Source: Petrolisthes cinctipes (Eukaryota > Arthropoda > Malacostraca > Decapoda > Porcellanidae). Taken from it: a stretch of 64,000 nt of DNA. The translations under genes and the position numbers were made by a program. The stretch's first letter is position 1. Every line of letters begins with the position of its first letter. The notes under the pieces are model-generated. The model had not been told where the DNA came from, did not search any database, and saw only the letters and a list, made by a program, of their open reading frames with translations. Below, one piece after another: positions 33,161 to 44,005 of this stretch. Where the stretch lies: contig JAWQEG010001547.1 in NCBI GenBank assembly GCA_033782935.1, positions 728,501 to 792,500 on the forward strand, read 5' to 3'.

Positions 33161-33323
33161 CAGTCGGCGGCAGAAGTCCTGTCGCCTCACCTGCTTCACC
33201 AAGACATGCAGTGTTCATGGACTCGAGAAATACGCATGTTTTCTACACCTAATAATCTCGAGTCTATGAACATTGCGTGCCTCGGTGAAGCAAGTGAGGC
33301 GACAGGACTTTTGCCGCCGACTG
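33161..33323. mobile_element. hairpin MITE, Tc1/mariner-type, TA duplication
   Basis: 163 bp made almost entirely of two inverted arms of about 70 bp (CAGTCGGCGGCAGAAGTCC... and its complement), separated by about 25 bp. It is flanked by TA at 33159-33160 and 33324-33325. There is no coding capacity. The arms differ at a handful of positions, so they have diverged since insertion. Confidence 0.85.
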
Positions 33324-33370
33324 TACACTGAGGGACACCTGCCCACTGTGTTGTTATTGTTAATTATTAT

Positions 33371-33409
33371 GCCTTATGCCTATCGACTTCTTAATGGTCA
33401 ATAAGGCGA
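33371..33409 (-). repeat. terminal fragment of the SINE 3' end
   Basis: About 39 bp related to the last part of the SINE at 34786-35044 (ATTGACCA, AGTCGATAGGCATAA). No tRNA head is attached. Confidence 0.45.
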
Positions 33410-33537
33410 TATATTTACAGAGTGATTGCTTGTATGTATGTGGAAAAGTGTACGGGTGTGTCAGTGTGTGTGTGTGTGTGTGTGTGTGTTAGTGTCTCCT
33501 GCTCCTCCTCTGCGTGTTGGATATCAGCAGGAGATTT

Positions 33538-34664
33538 GTTGTGTTGATTGATTGATTGATTGATATTAGGCGCCGCAACAGCGAGGTCATATAGCACCAG
33601 AAAACGATGATAGAGAGGTGAGACAGCAAGCAGGAAGGAAATAGAAAGAAAAGAGGGGCAGTTGAAGAACTAAAAGCTAGTGTCTGGGGCCGAAGGGGTG
33701 CCAAAACCGTTAAAGTATTGCCCACATCACTAATGAAGGCAATACCTCCTTACGGAGTGTTGCGTTGATGTTTTGGAGAGTGGACGAGCAGACGGGGTTG
33801 CTCTGTTCCTCCAAACCTCCCAAACCTTGAAGACGTCAGGGTCCCGGTAGCGTGAGGTGTACTGGGAGAAGAGGTCAAGGCGAGGAGAGGCAGTCATCCA
33901 CCACTCTATGGTGACAGTAGGTGGTGGTGGTGTTGGTGGACTGTCTGTTCTTCTCCTCCTCTTCCTCCTCCCCGTCATCTGCCATCCTCATTCATCCTCC
34001 AGGTCCATGTTGTCGTCGGTGGAGTCATCTTTGGTGGTAGTGGTAGTGGTGGGTTGGATGTAGAGTAGGAACTGGTGTCAGTGTCCTCCTCCGACACAGG
34101 GTCTTGTTGGGCAGGCTCAGGTGGTGGTAGTGGCAGTGGTGATGGTGGTGGTGCCTGCCCAACATTACCCCTGTTGAGTGAACAAGGCAACATCAATCAG
34201 CGACGGGGGTGGGCCATAGGCGGGGTTATTGGTGCATCAGCTTTGCACCTTTTCCATCGTGCCAGCTTGCTGCTTCATTTCTTAGTGGTGGTGGTGGGTG
34301 GTTGAAGATCAGAAGAAATGGCAATTGGTGTTAAGCCATTTCTACTGAAGATGTCCAGGAGGAGGTCGGAAAGACGACCTAGCCCTTCTGCAGCTAAGGC
34401 AACAGCAGTTTTGGTGCAGACGGTGACGATGTCTGCCTGCTTCTGCCGTCGCTGTGGTGGTTGGGCGTCAGCCGTCCTCCTCCCACGGGCATGGAGTGAG
34501 CCTAGGACCTGCTCACTATCAGGTCCAGCTATGTTGGTAGCCTCCACGCCCTTCCTCCCTTCCTCCACAATGAAGGACACCTCCTCTTCGTCCCCCAGTG
34601 GTGGTAGTGAGGTGGTGGCAGCAGAGAGAAGGATGCCTCTCCTGTGGAAGAAATAATCTCGCAA
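33538..34664 (-). mobile_element. LINE ORF1 fragment joined to a LINE 3' end (internal deletion)
   Basis: Open frames 34664-34275, 34196-33975 and 33978-33730 encode a hydrophilic protein with a short helical segment (VCTKTAVALAAEGLGRLSDLL), a proline-rich stretch and an acidic Ser-rich end (SEEDTDTSSYS), similar in layout to the LINE ORF1 at 35319-35810. The minus-strand 3' end has GCTATATGACC, GCTGTTGCGGCGCC and an ATCA tail (33541-33558), like the LINE ending at 20128. No RT lies between, so the middle is lost. Confidence 0.55.
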
Positions 34665-34785
34665 GTCAGAGGTTAAACCACTTCACTCTGCCAACAAGAT
34701 GGTCGGCAGGGGAAGGGGTGTGGTCGCCAGTAGGTGTTGACAGTGCCATGGCTGGATGTAGACTCCCCCTTCACCATTTTATTCA

Positions 34786-35044
34786 AAAGAAGATTTAGGG
34801 CTTTATGCCTATCGACTCATGGTGTTGGTCATTAAGGCAGTCAGTCTTGTTGCATCAACACATCTTCCCCCAGCCTACAAGGTTGCTATCCTTCTTTTTA
34901 CAGCTGGGTACCTACTTACTGCTAGGTGAACAGGGACATAGGGAGCTGGGAAAATTGTCCAACAATCCCACTGACCCGGGAATCGAACCCGGGACCTCTT
35001 GCATGCTGGGCGAGTGTGCTAACCATTACACCATCAGCACCCCT
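34786..35044 (-). mobile_element. tRNA-headed SINE (complete copy)
   Basis: The 5' head on the minus strand has an A box (TGGTGTAATGGTTAGCA, 35037-35021) and a B box (GGTTCGATTCC, 34989-34979), as in tRNA-derived pol III promoters. The body (CTGTTCACCTAGCAGTAAGT) is one I associate with decapod repeats. The 3' end is GGCATAAAGCCCTAAATC. Imperfect duplications CATTTTATTCA (34775-34785) and CATTTTTTATTCA (35045-35057) flank it. Confidence 0.82.
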
Positions 35045-35109
35045 CATTTTTTATTCAGCGAGACATGCGGACATATATAGGTATGACAATATCATAGAGT
35101 AGCAATAAA

Positions 35110-35300
35110 AAACAATCAGAGAGCAGCGAGACGTGTGATGGGTCTCTTGATTCTGTAGCATGGCAAGGTGGTGCATGATCAAGAGTCCCACATTATGACC
35201 AATCAGGAAGCAGCAAGCCGTGGTGTGATGGGTCTCTGATTCTGTGCACATGGTAAGGTGGTGCCGGCTCACAAGTCCCACATTATGACCAATCAGCAAT
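35110..35300 (+). repeat. 87-bp direct duplication before the I-like LINE ORF1
   Basis: Two copies starting at 35122 and 35209 (GTGATGGGTCTC, CCCACATTATGACCAATCAG). They may belong to the 5' leader of the LINE. Confidence 0.6.
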
Positions 35301-35318
35301 GAAGGCTGATGCTTGTAG

Positions 35319-35810
35319 TGGATATATGATTCTAGCTGCCACAAGGCAGAGGTAAAGGAGACACAAAGAGGTGATGAACTGCCCACCTCTCCCAAGAAGA
35401 AAAGAAAACCAAGGAAGAAGAAAAAGAATACAAACAACCCTGCTGCCCTCCCACCACCACCACCACAGGAGGAAGTGGTGATTGAGAGGAGCCAAAACGG
35501 GGAGGAGGTAGTCCAGCTGACGCAGAGCATGCTGGCAGACGTCATTGGGAAGGTTCTAGCCTCCCTCGGTATCAAGAGAATGGCAGAAGAGGTATCTACT
35601 GCCATCCAGAACGTGCTGGTACCACAACAGGAAGAGCCCGACAGGAATGCCCAACAGGCAAATGCCCATGCCCCTGAAGAACACTGCATGCCTGTCAAAC
35701 CAGAAAAAATGGAGGCACCTAGAAGGGCACTGGCCTTCCCACCTCGTCCCAGTCAAAGACCAGGCGCGGATGAGGAAACAGATTCTGAGTCAGATGTCAC
35801 AGTATGCTGA
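35319..35810 (+). pseudogene. LINE ORF1, C-terminal part
   Basis: The frame is open from just after a TAG at 35316. It encodes a Lys-rich stretch (PKKKRKPRKKKKN), a run of prolines, a helical segment (LTQSMLADVIGKVLASLGI) and an acidic Ser end. It stops with TGA at 35808-35810, which overlaps the ORF2 ATG at 35804 in ATGCTGA. No in-frame ATG lies before the helix, so the N-terminus is missing. No zinc knuckle is seen. Confidence 0.6.
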
Positions 35811-38800
35811 GGATCCTACAGTGGAACATCTGTGGACTCCGTGGCAACATCAACTCCCTAAAAGAAGCTGTTGTCAAGGAAGAGATCGATATAGTCCTCC
35901 TTCAGGAGACCCTCACTACTGACGAGACAACACCTAAACTCCCAGGATTTGAACACTACACACTACCACATAGTGATGAGCAAAGAGGTCTGACCACATA
36001 CATTAAGAGAAGCATCCCTCAGGAACTCCTCGAACAGCCAACACCTTGCAGGGAAGGAGTGGACGTCCTGGCCATCAAGATCCGCACAGGATCCACAGAC
36101 CTCCAAGTATACAACATATACAGAAGCCAAAGGTGGGAGCTGGATCTCTCTGAGCTCTTCAGCATACCACACTCCCTGCTGATTGGGGGTGATCTCAACA
36201 CCCACCACAGCTTTCTTGGCTCACAACATAACAATGATGTGGGGCGACACCTGGCCATGGTGATGGAGGAAACAGACAACATCTGTCTCCTCAACTCTGG
36301 TGTCCCCACACACCAAGCAGGAGGCAGGCTTGACCTGACCTTTGTATCTAGAGACCTCGACCACTGCTCGAAATGGTGGATCCACCCTACCCTCACCAGT
36401 GACCACTATGCCATCAGGATAAGCCTGGAATTAAGAACCAGATCTTATGTTCCCAGACCACTCCCAGGATGGAACACCAAGAAGGCCAACTGGAGGAAGT
36501 TCGAGAGCCACCTAAAAGGTTGGCACAACAAAAACAAAATGGGAGGAGACCTTGACGCCAATCTCACAGCATTCACTAATGCAGTTAACAAGGCAGCTGA
36601 GAAATCCATCCCAAGAAAGAGGACCGGTGCCAGACACCGGGACTACTGGTTCTACTGTGACGAAATTAGGGAACAGAACAGGAGAATCAACAAACACAGA
36701 AAACTTCACAGGAGAAACCCCACTGCTGAATCACTGTCTCTATTATGGGAGGTGATACGGCATGCCAAGGAAATCTCGAGAAAAGTGAAAGCAGAGGAAT
36801 AGTATGAGTGGTGCTCGACCATTGACGAACACAGCAAACTGAGAGAGATATGGAGAAACATAAATATAGCTACAGGCAGGATGGCAACTCGTCTGCCTGC
36901 ATGTCTCGACCCCCTCGAAGATGCTGAAAGGCTTAATAGCAACTTTGCAGCAAGGGCAGCAACAACTAATATCGCTATGGAAATACAAGACTGCCTACAA
37001 CAGCTCTGTGACACGAGACAAGAGAAAATAGATGAAGCAGTCCTCGAGCGAGACGAGACTGATGGACCGTTCACGCTGGATGAACTCTTAAGAGCCAGGA
37101 AAAAGAGCAAAAACATGGCCCCCGGAAATGATGGCATAACATACTCAATTATTTCCGGACTAGGTACTGGGGGTCACGCAGCCCTCCTAACCATCATGAA
37201 TGAGTCATGTGGTGTAGGAAGATTGCCCCTGGCTTGGAAAAAGGCAGATATTCTACCCATTCCAAAGCCCAAAGAGAAGGGCAAGTACAGACCAATAGCT
37301 CTGATGAGCTGTCTCTATAAAACCATGGAGAGGATGGTTCTCAACCGACTCTTGTGGAAGCTGGGTCCATGGCATCCACATCTCTTTGGCTTTTTCAAGA
37401 GAACTGAGACCACAACTGCCATTGCATCTCTACTGAGCACGGTAAAGGACCGAAAGGCCATTGTCGTGTTTCTCGACCTAGAAAAAGCCTTCAAACTAGC
37501 CAACTCTCATGCCATACTAGAAGCACTGGCAGAAAGGAGAGTTAGAGGCCGAATGCTCGCATGGGTACAGGACTACCTCTTGGACCGCACCGCCAGGGTC
37601 AAGTATCAAGGTCGAGTATCGACTTACCAGTCCCTAGAAAACGGAACTCCGCAGGGAGGGGTCTTAAGCCCAACCCTCTTCAATATTCTTATGGAAGAGC
37701 TAGTGCAACTCCAGTTGCCAGCTGGTGTCAAACTGATCAGCTATGCTGACGATCTGGCACTTCTGATTCGGGGGCGAAATATGGAAAGAGCTCAGAAAAG
37801 TCTCGACCTGATTGAGGGGCAATGCAAAAACCTGGGTTTGAAAATCTCCAGAGAGAAATCAAAGGCAATGTTCATCAGGGGGAGAGCTCCCCAAGAGCAT
37901 CTGCACATACAGGACACCCGACTTGAATGGGTGTCAACTTACCTGTACCTAGGAATCTGGATAACACACAGCTTCAGTTGGAAAAGAGAGATAGAGTACC
38001 TGCAGGATAGGACTAAATCTCGTCTTGCAGCCTTGAGGGCCCTAGTGTCCTATGACAGCGGCACCTCAAACAGAACTCTCACAATGTTCTACAAACAAGC
38101 CATCTGATCGATCATCGATTATGCTGCCATAGTGATTCCAGGTTTACCAAAGACCTTGGCACACAAGCTGGGATACATCCAGAACAAAGCTCTGAGGACC
38201 ATATATGGTGCCCCAGTATGGACCAAAACAGAAGTAATGCAGCATGAATCTGGTCTGAGTTCTATCCAAGACAGAATCGACTATGTAGTGTCATGTGTGG
38301 TAGCTAGAACCATACATCACTATAGGGATAATCCTTTCCAAAGTGAGGTCATCAAAGAACTGAGAAAGGACATGCAGAGTGCAAAGAGAGGGACCTGGAT
38401 CCGAAGTGTGGCAGACACAGTACACAGCCTTCTCAACGTCAAACTTCTCTTGAAGAAGGGTACAGACTCACCAGCCGGTGAGTACCATGTGCCACCACCG
38501 TGGACCACACCAGCCATTAAAACAGAGATAGTTCGGCTTCTGAGAGGCAAGAAAGACCTCAGCGAAAATGAACTCCTCCAGCATGCCAACAGAGTGATGG
38601 GCAGCAGGATTAACGAAGACACAGCCGTCTACTACACTGACGGCTCCGTGGACCCAGAGAGTGGCAAGGCGGGTGCCGCTTTTGTCCTTGGCAACAATGT
38701 CTTAGGTTGGAGGACCTCTGACCACTGCAGCTCCACTCAGACTGAGCTTGCAGCAATAGCCCAGGCTATGAGGCATGCGGAGAGAAGGGCAGAGAAGCTC

Positions 38801-39466
38801 ATCCTCATCTACTCAGATTCAATGACGGCACTGCAGAACCTCAGGAAGTACATCCCGGAAGACAATGTCCAACTGACGACCCATGTACTTGCCACGTCAC
38901 AAAGGGTACAAGGACAAGGGAGGCACATCACAATCTGTTGGATCCCAATTCATGTTGGAGTAGATGGAAATGAGAGGGCTGACAAAGGAGCCAAATTGGC
39001 AGCCAGAGGACCTACTCCGACCTTCAAAATCCTTCCCAGCCTTAAGAAAACCAAGAGCATGGCCAGGGCTGCAGTCAAGGATAGAATACTTTCCAGACTT
39101 AGAGACGTCTCTGCAACCTCACGTGCTGCCAGGTGGTACATCTTAGCCACAGGATTGATACCCCTCACAACCAAAGTTCCACACTGAGACTGGACCAACT
39201 TACATCGGATCAGGATGGGATACGTAACGATGCGTTACTGCATTTTAAAAGAAGCATCAGAAGAGTGTCAGCACTGTGGAAACAGGACTGAAGAGCCACT
39301 CATTCACTACCTTCTGGAGTGCCCAAACACAGCCAGCTTAAGAAGGAGACCCCGAGTGCAGACCGGCGAAGACCAAGTCACCACAGGAGCAACTCAAGTG
39401 CGCCTCCTCATGGATGACATCGTAAGGAGAGTTGGCTTCATGAGGGGATGCGCCCCTCCGCGGTAA
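35804..39466 (+). pseudogene. LINE ORF2: endonuclease, RT, RNase H, CCHC (three stops)
   Basis: One frame of 1,221 codons. APE endonuclease, residues 1-230 (LQWNICGLRGN, LLQET, GGDLNTHHSFLG, SDHYAI). RT, about 430-720 (KNMAPGNDGITY, KYRPIALMSCLYK, FLDLEKAFKLANS, GTPQGGVLSPTLFN, catalytic SYADDLAL near 645). RNase H, about 940-1060 (VYYTDGSVD, TELAAIAQA, IYSDSMTAL, HVGVDGNERADKGA). C-terminal CCHC near 1155 (CQHCGNRTEEPLIHYLLEC). Stops: TAG 36800-36802, TGA 38105-38107 and TGA 39185-39187. No frameshift was found, and all catalytic motifs read as intact. Confidence 0.92.
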
Positions 39467-40740
39467 ACATACACTTGCTGCACCAAAAGTTCAAGGCACC
39501 TCTCCTACTACCAGCCTGTGACGGGTGTAGGTCACTGAAGGTCTCACTCAGCAATGCCACTGCTCGGTTAAACCACATGGTTTGCTGGTGAGAGGCACTC
39601 CCTCATGGAAAAAGCAGTGGACAAGCAGAGCCTAGGGCTATTTGTGTACTTCCTTCCTCAAGTCTGGGTCCTACGATGGCTCTCGCCCTACCCTCCAAAC
39701 CTAAACTGCAAACACTATACACAATACAAATACATGCAGCACCCTGAGTTAACGGTACAACTCCTACTAGCAGCCTGTGACGGGTGTAGGTCACTGAGGG
39801 TCTCAGTCAAAAGTGTAATGCTCGGGAGTGATGTATTCATGTGGCATATTTTGTTTAATTTTGTTTAGTGCCACTTGGCACCAGAGACTAGGGACAGTTC
39901 ACTGAACTGCAGTGGACAAGTGGAGCCTAGGGCTATTTGTGTGCTTCTTTCCTCAAGTCTGGGTCGTATGATGGCTCTCACCCCACCCCACAAACCTAGA
40001 CTGCAACACACACATTTTACACATACTACAACGAATGCCAACATCCACACAATGAAGCACACTATACTAATCATCATTATTCTTCCAGGGCTTTAACTTT
40101 AGGGAAACAGGGCTGAAACCCCTGTAACCCCCTACTTCCTTCAAATCCTCACCCCTCTTCTCTTGCTCTTTATCAAACCCACTCTTCAACGATACCCTCG
40201 CCCTCACACACATTACTGGATAATTTCAGCAAAGTGAATATCCAATAACTCTTCCTCCAACTACACTCCGTTCCAACTTTGACATAAAAGCTCAAAGTCT
40301 TTCCCTTAAATCTTTACTACACACTCTCACCCAATCACTCATTATATCAATCTATAGAAACTCTGCTTTTCCATCAGAGTTCAACCTCTTACCTCTTCAA
40401 CTAGACTCCGTTCCAGACCTTACTCCAACTTTTACTAAACCACTCAGACTATCCCCTACTCTCCAAGACTTTTTGATATCCTGCATTTCCACCAGGATTC
40501 AACATTCTTCACTACTGATTTGGAGGGGGGATTGGCGGTGGTTTGGTGGTTGTAGTGTGCTTCCCCTTCACGGCGGTTCTTTCTGGAGGTCTGAAAGTGG
40601 CATGACTATAAACAACACAATGTGGTTAACCAAGCTGGCATCTGACCCTGAACAGGGAAACCAGACTGTTGGGCCCGCCAACACAGGCATAAGGCCCAAG
40701 CAGAGGTAATTTCCCCTGCAATCAAATACAACAACAACAA
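39467..40740 (+). repeat. LINE 3' UTR with a tandem duplication and CAA tail
   Basis: Two copies of a unit of about 260-300 bp: CAGCCTGTGACGGGTGTAGG at 39512 and 39771, and GAGCCTAGGGCTATTTGTGT at 39628 and 39926. 40100-40500 is pyrimidine-rich without a gene. The end carries GCATAAGGCCCAAGCAGAGG followed by CAACAACAACAA (40728-40740). Confidence 0.7.
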
Positions 40741-42520
40741 GGCGGAGTGTACCAGCCACCCCGGGGTGGTTGAGCAAGTGGTAGTACTGGAATACTGTCT
40801 CCCTGAATTGTGTGGGGATGTAAGGGCATGGGATGCCAAAGGAGATGTCACACCAGAGCTTGGTGATAGAATCAGAAGCTCTCAGGTACTCCAGGCATAG
40901 TCCTGTGACGAACTCTCGTAGGTGCATGTCACTCTGTTGAGCCGTGGCTAGTGCAGGGAAGTCCAGAGGAGGAATGTGTTGGATGCTGGAGATTGATGGT
41001 TGTGCTGGCAGTGATCGGGAGAAGGTGTCTACTATTTTTTTTTCCTATACCTCAACCTTGGGGCTGTAGACTATCAGTAGCCCGTGACTCTTGCGAGGCC
41101 CCAAGATTACTGGGTGTCACTATCAGGGGAGAGCAGCTACACCGTCACTCACAGCATCTTGGAATATGGTCGGGCATCTATGTAGGGGGGTATTTTCTTG
41201 ACGTGTCAGCGTAACCAGGATAATTGATGAACAGCTGGACCTAGTTCACCTCTGAAAAATCCCAGACGTTTTCTCGTGGATTCGAACCCAGGTTCTTGAC
41301 ATTCGCAGTCCGTCTCTTTATCCACTCTTCCACCGCCTTCTTTAGTCCCATGAGTAAGTTGTGGAGAGGTGCGAGAGCTGAGGCGGCGTGAGGAAAAAAG
41401 CGGTGGTAATTATTCACCCCCCCCCAGAAATTCCCTGAGTTTCCTGGCAGTAGTTGGTAGGGGGAATTCCCTCACTGCCTCTACTTTCTGCAGCAGCAGA
41501 GTGATGCCATTGGGGGTGACACGGTGACTGAGGAAGTCAAAGTGATCAGCCCCGGTGACGCACTTGGAGGGGTGAATATTTAGTCCATTCTGCTGCAGGT
41601 GGGAGAAGAGTTCCCTCAAGGTCCTGCTGTTGTACATGGGTGTGTGATGCGACCAGGATGTCGTCAATGTACACCACAGTGTACTCTAACCCTTACCCAT
41701 GACCCTCTGGAACGTCTGTGCAGCGTTACGAAGTTTGAAGTTCATGGACGGGAACTCAAATAATCCGAAAGACGTAGTGATGGCGGTCTTCTTTATATCG
41801 TCCTCTGCAACAGGAATCTGGTGAAAGGCACAGACTAGGTCTATCTTGAAGAATACCGCACATCCTTGGAGCTTGGAGTAAAATTCCAGGATGTGCGGGA
41901 TAGGGTACTTGTCGGGGATGGTGGCAGAGTTAAGAGCCCTGTAGCCTCCGCATGCCCTCCACTCTCCTTCATGCTGCTTGGGGACCATGTGCAGTGGAGA
42001 TGCCCAAGCGCTGTAGGAAGGTCTGGCCACGCCCTGCTTGATCATGACCTGGAACTCCCTCTTGGCTGCCTCCAGGCGTTCAGGGGGCATCCTCCGTGGC
42101 TTGGCAAAAACGGGGGGACCTGTCGTGGTGATAGTGTGGTAGAAACCTGGGTCATGGGTGGGTTGTGAGGTGGTAGTGGAGAGAAGTTGTGGAAACTCCT
42201 GTAGGATGTGTTGGTAGGTGTTAGAGTGCGAGATGTGTGTGATAGTGGGTGTGGTGTGTCAGCAGTGTTTGGTGGGAATGGTAGCTCCCGTGGGTTGGTG
42301 TATGAGTCGTTGTCTTTTTGCATCGATGAGGAGGTCATGTGCCGTTAGGAAATCCAGACCCAGGATTGGTGCCTGCACGTCAGCCACGACAAACGGCCAT
42401 ACGACGTATTCCTGCCTTAGGAGCGTCACACCCCTACTCCTTGTGCCCTAGGTGGTGATGGGGGACTTGTTAGCTGCGAGAAGGTCGTAAGTGGTAGAAG
42501 CCTAGCTCTTCCTATCTTCA
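40741..42520 (-). pseudogene. pol of gypsy copy C (protease end, RT, integrase head)
   Basis: The protease is degraded (PP.. near 42530, no DTG). The RT has KREFQVMIKQGVARPSYSAW, YPIPHILEF, FFKIDLVCAFHQIPVA and FGLFEFPSMNFKLRNAAQTF. At about 41690 the catalytic region is damaged. The thumb resumes with LRELFSHLQQNGLNIHPSKC and REFPLPTTARKLREF. RNase H is absent. The integrase head reads LPAQPSISSIQHIPPLDF, then TQFRETVFQYYHLLNHPGVAGTLRL (HHCC start) and stops at the LINE junction. Confidence 0.78.
41031..41340 (-). mobile_element. second tRNA-headed SINE
   Basis: The minus-strand head GGCGGTGGAAGAGTGGATAA is followed by a B box GGTTCGAATCC (41289-41279). The body carries GAACTAGGTCCAGCTG and GGGGCCTCGCAAGAGTCACG. 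The 3' end is an A-run (plus-strand T-run 41034-41042). It fills the place of the missing RNase H in copy C. The head differs from the SINE at 34786. Confidence 0.65.
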
Positions 42521-42827
42521 TCTCGAGGTGGAACAACAACGAGGAAGTTGTCGCATGATTTGAGGTCTTCCAATCAGAGGAGAGTGCGAGCTGTGGGGAA
42601 GGTAGCGGCTGGTTGTTGCTGTGTGGGCAACAGGGGCGTAGTAGCGAGGTTGCCGTCTGTGTTGTGGTCCGTAGCAGGATGGTTGAGGTGAGGTGGTGTC
42701 GGTGTGTTGTCCTTCGGCCCCGAGTGGTTTGTTGAGGTGTGGGCGATAGCGTAGAGGGCATTGTCTTGCCACCGCCTTATTCATTTTCCTACATCGGTTG
42801 GAATGTCTGGCGGTTGGACGAAAAACC

Positions 42828-43807
42828 CTATTGGCAGGGAGGGTGGCAGTTACGTGCGGTATGACCAAACCTCTGGTGGTAGATGCATAGTTGGTTGTGT
42901 TGCCAATGTTGCTGCAGTGTGGTAGAAGGTGATTGTCGCTGGATTGGAGGTAGTATGTGTGGTGGTGGCGTGTACTGTTGCTGTAGATTGGGTGGTGGTG
43001 TAGTGTACTGTTTTTGTTGGTGAGCGGGTGGTTGTTGTAGAGTGTGTAATATGGTGTTGAGGGGTTGTGTCACTGAATCGACTTGTAGTTGTGTTGCAGG
43101 TAGGTTAGGTTGTTGTGGAGGTGATGTGAGAAACTGTTGTTGAGGAGGAGAAAGGGAGTGTTGGCGTTCAGGTTGGGGTGGGAGGTGTTGTGGTGGCAGA
43201 GGCTGGTGTGGTTGGGTGTGTGGTAGCATGTGGAGGTGTTGTGTAGGCAGCGAAACATGTGGTTGGGTAGTGGGTAGTATATGGTGGTGTTGTGTCTGTG
43301 GAAGGTGTTGGTAATGTTGTGTCAGCGCTAGCGGCAGGTGTTGTTGTGGTGAAGGTAATGCAGCTGTTGGAGCGGCGGGTGTAGGCGGCGTGACGATGTT
43401 GGCTGTGGGGTGCTGATGGGGCCATGAGAATGCGCAGTCTGAGAATGTGTCCAAGAGTGAGTCAGTGAGTTTGGAGGTGCAGCTGAATGGTGGTGCCAGT
43501 AACTTGGCGTGGTGGCTCCTGAGGATGGCTTCAATGAAGGGTTTGGCCGCCTTGTCATTGAGCTGTTGCATGTGGCGCAACAGAGTCGATGGGCGGCGTC
43601 CTCAAGGGCTTTCAAGTATTGATGCTCTGTCATCACTTGGGAAGCAATGATGGCTTCCTTAAGGGTGTCGTGTGCAAGAGTAGGGGAGATGGTGTCGAAC
43701 ACCTCATCGGGGAGGGCCCGAAATACTGCCTCTAATTTCTGGTTGCTCATGTACTTGGAGCAGCGCCACATAGTTTCCATGTAGCGGAACCACGAGTGGA
43801 TGTTAAA
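42828..43807 (-). pseudogene. gag of gypsy copy C
   Basis: It has SWFRYMETMWRCSKYMSNQKLEAVFRALPDEVFDTISP (43790-43680) and LKEAIIASQVMTEHQYLKALED, homologous to copy A. After a frameshift near 43590 there is RHMQQLNDKAAKPF, then about 180 residues rich in Pro, Gln, His and Thr. The CHCC-type finger CIYHQRFGHTARNCHPPC lies at about 42890-42840. The N-terminus before SWF runs into unrelated sequence at 43808. Confidence 0.78.
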
Positions 43808-44005
43808 GGAAAACAGATTATGGAAGACTACAATGTACACAACCACATTCACCAACAACCAACATACAATCTCTGAGGGCATTGTGGGAATGCCCGGTTC
43901 AGGCCATGGCCTTCCTCAGGAGCTCGGTGCTGCTCGGCCAGACAGCTTGAGGAACTTCAACAACAACAACATCATACGGCTGGCAAAGTTTTAATCTGAC
44001 AAGTG
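43808..44005 (+). other. probable LINE 3'-end fragment with CAA tail
   Basis: It contains CCGGTTCAGGCCATGGCC and AGACAGCTTGAGGAACTTC, followed by CAACAACAACAAC (about 43963-43975), the same tail type as the LINE ending at 40740. There is no coding motif. It lies between copy C gag and the copy B LTR. Confidence 0.45.

Larger units (their letters stand above)
35319..40740 (+). mobile_element. I-like LINE (ORF1, EN-RT-RNase H ORF2, 3' UTR)
   Basis: A nearly whole I-clade type element: ORF1 end (35319-35810), ORF2 (35804-39466), a 3' UTR with an internal duplication, and a CAACAACAACAA tail ending at about 40740. Its tail abuts the broken integrase of gypsy copy C, so it inserted there. The 5' end is lost or lies within 35045-35319. 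Only three stops interrupt the 1,221-codon ORF2. Confidence 0.85.
40741..43807 (-). mobile_element. Ty3/gypsy element, copy C
   Basis: Relative of copy A. Right to left: gag (43807-42828), degenerate protease (42800-42300), RT (42090-41400), a SINE at the point where RNase H should be (41340-41031), and the integrase head (41030-40741). The rest of the integrase and the 3' LTR are absent because the I-like LINE tail joins at 40740 and no gypsy remnant was found on its far side. The gag start lies head to head with copy B's LTR. Confidence 0.8.

Noticed and set aside
34970..35044. Stand-alone tRNA gene
   Set aside because: A and B boxes are present but the cloverleaf does not close well, and the head continues into a SINE body with target duplications.
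41275..41340. Second tRNA gene
   Set aside because: tRNA-like head of a SINE with an A-rich tail inside a gypsy remnant; no full cloverleaf.
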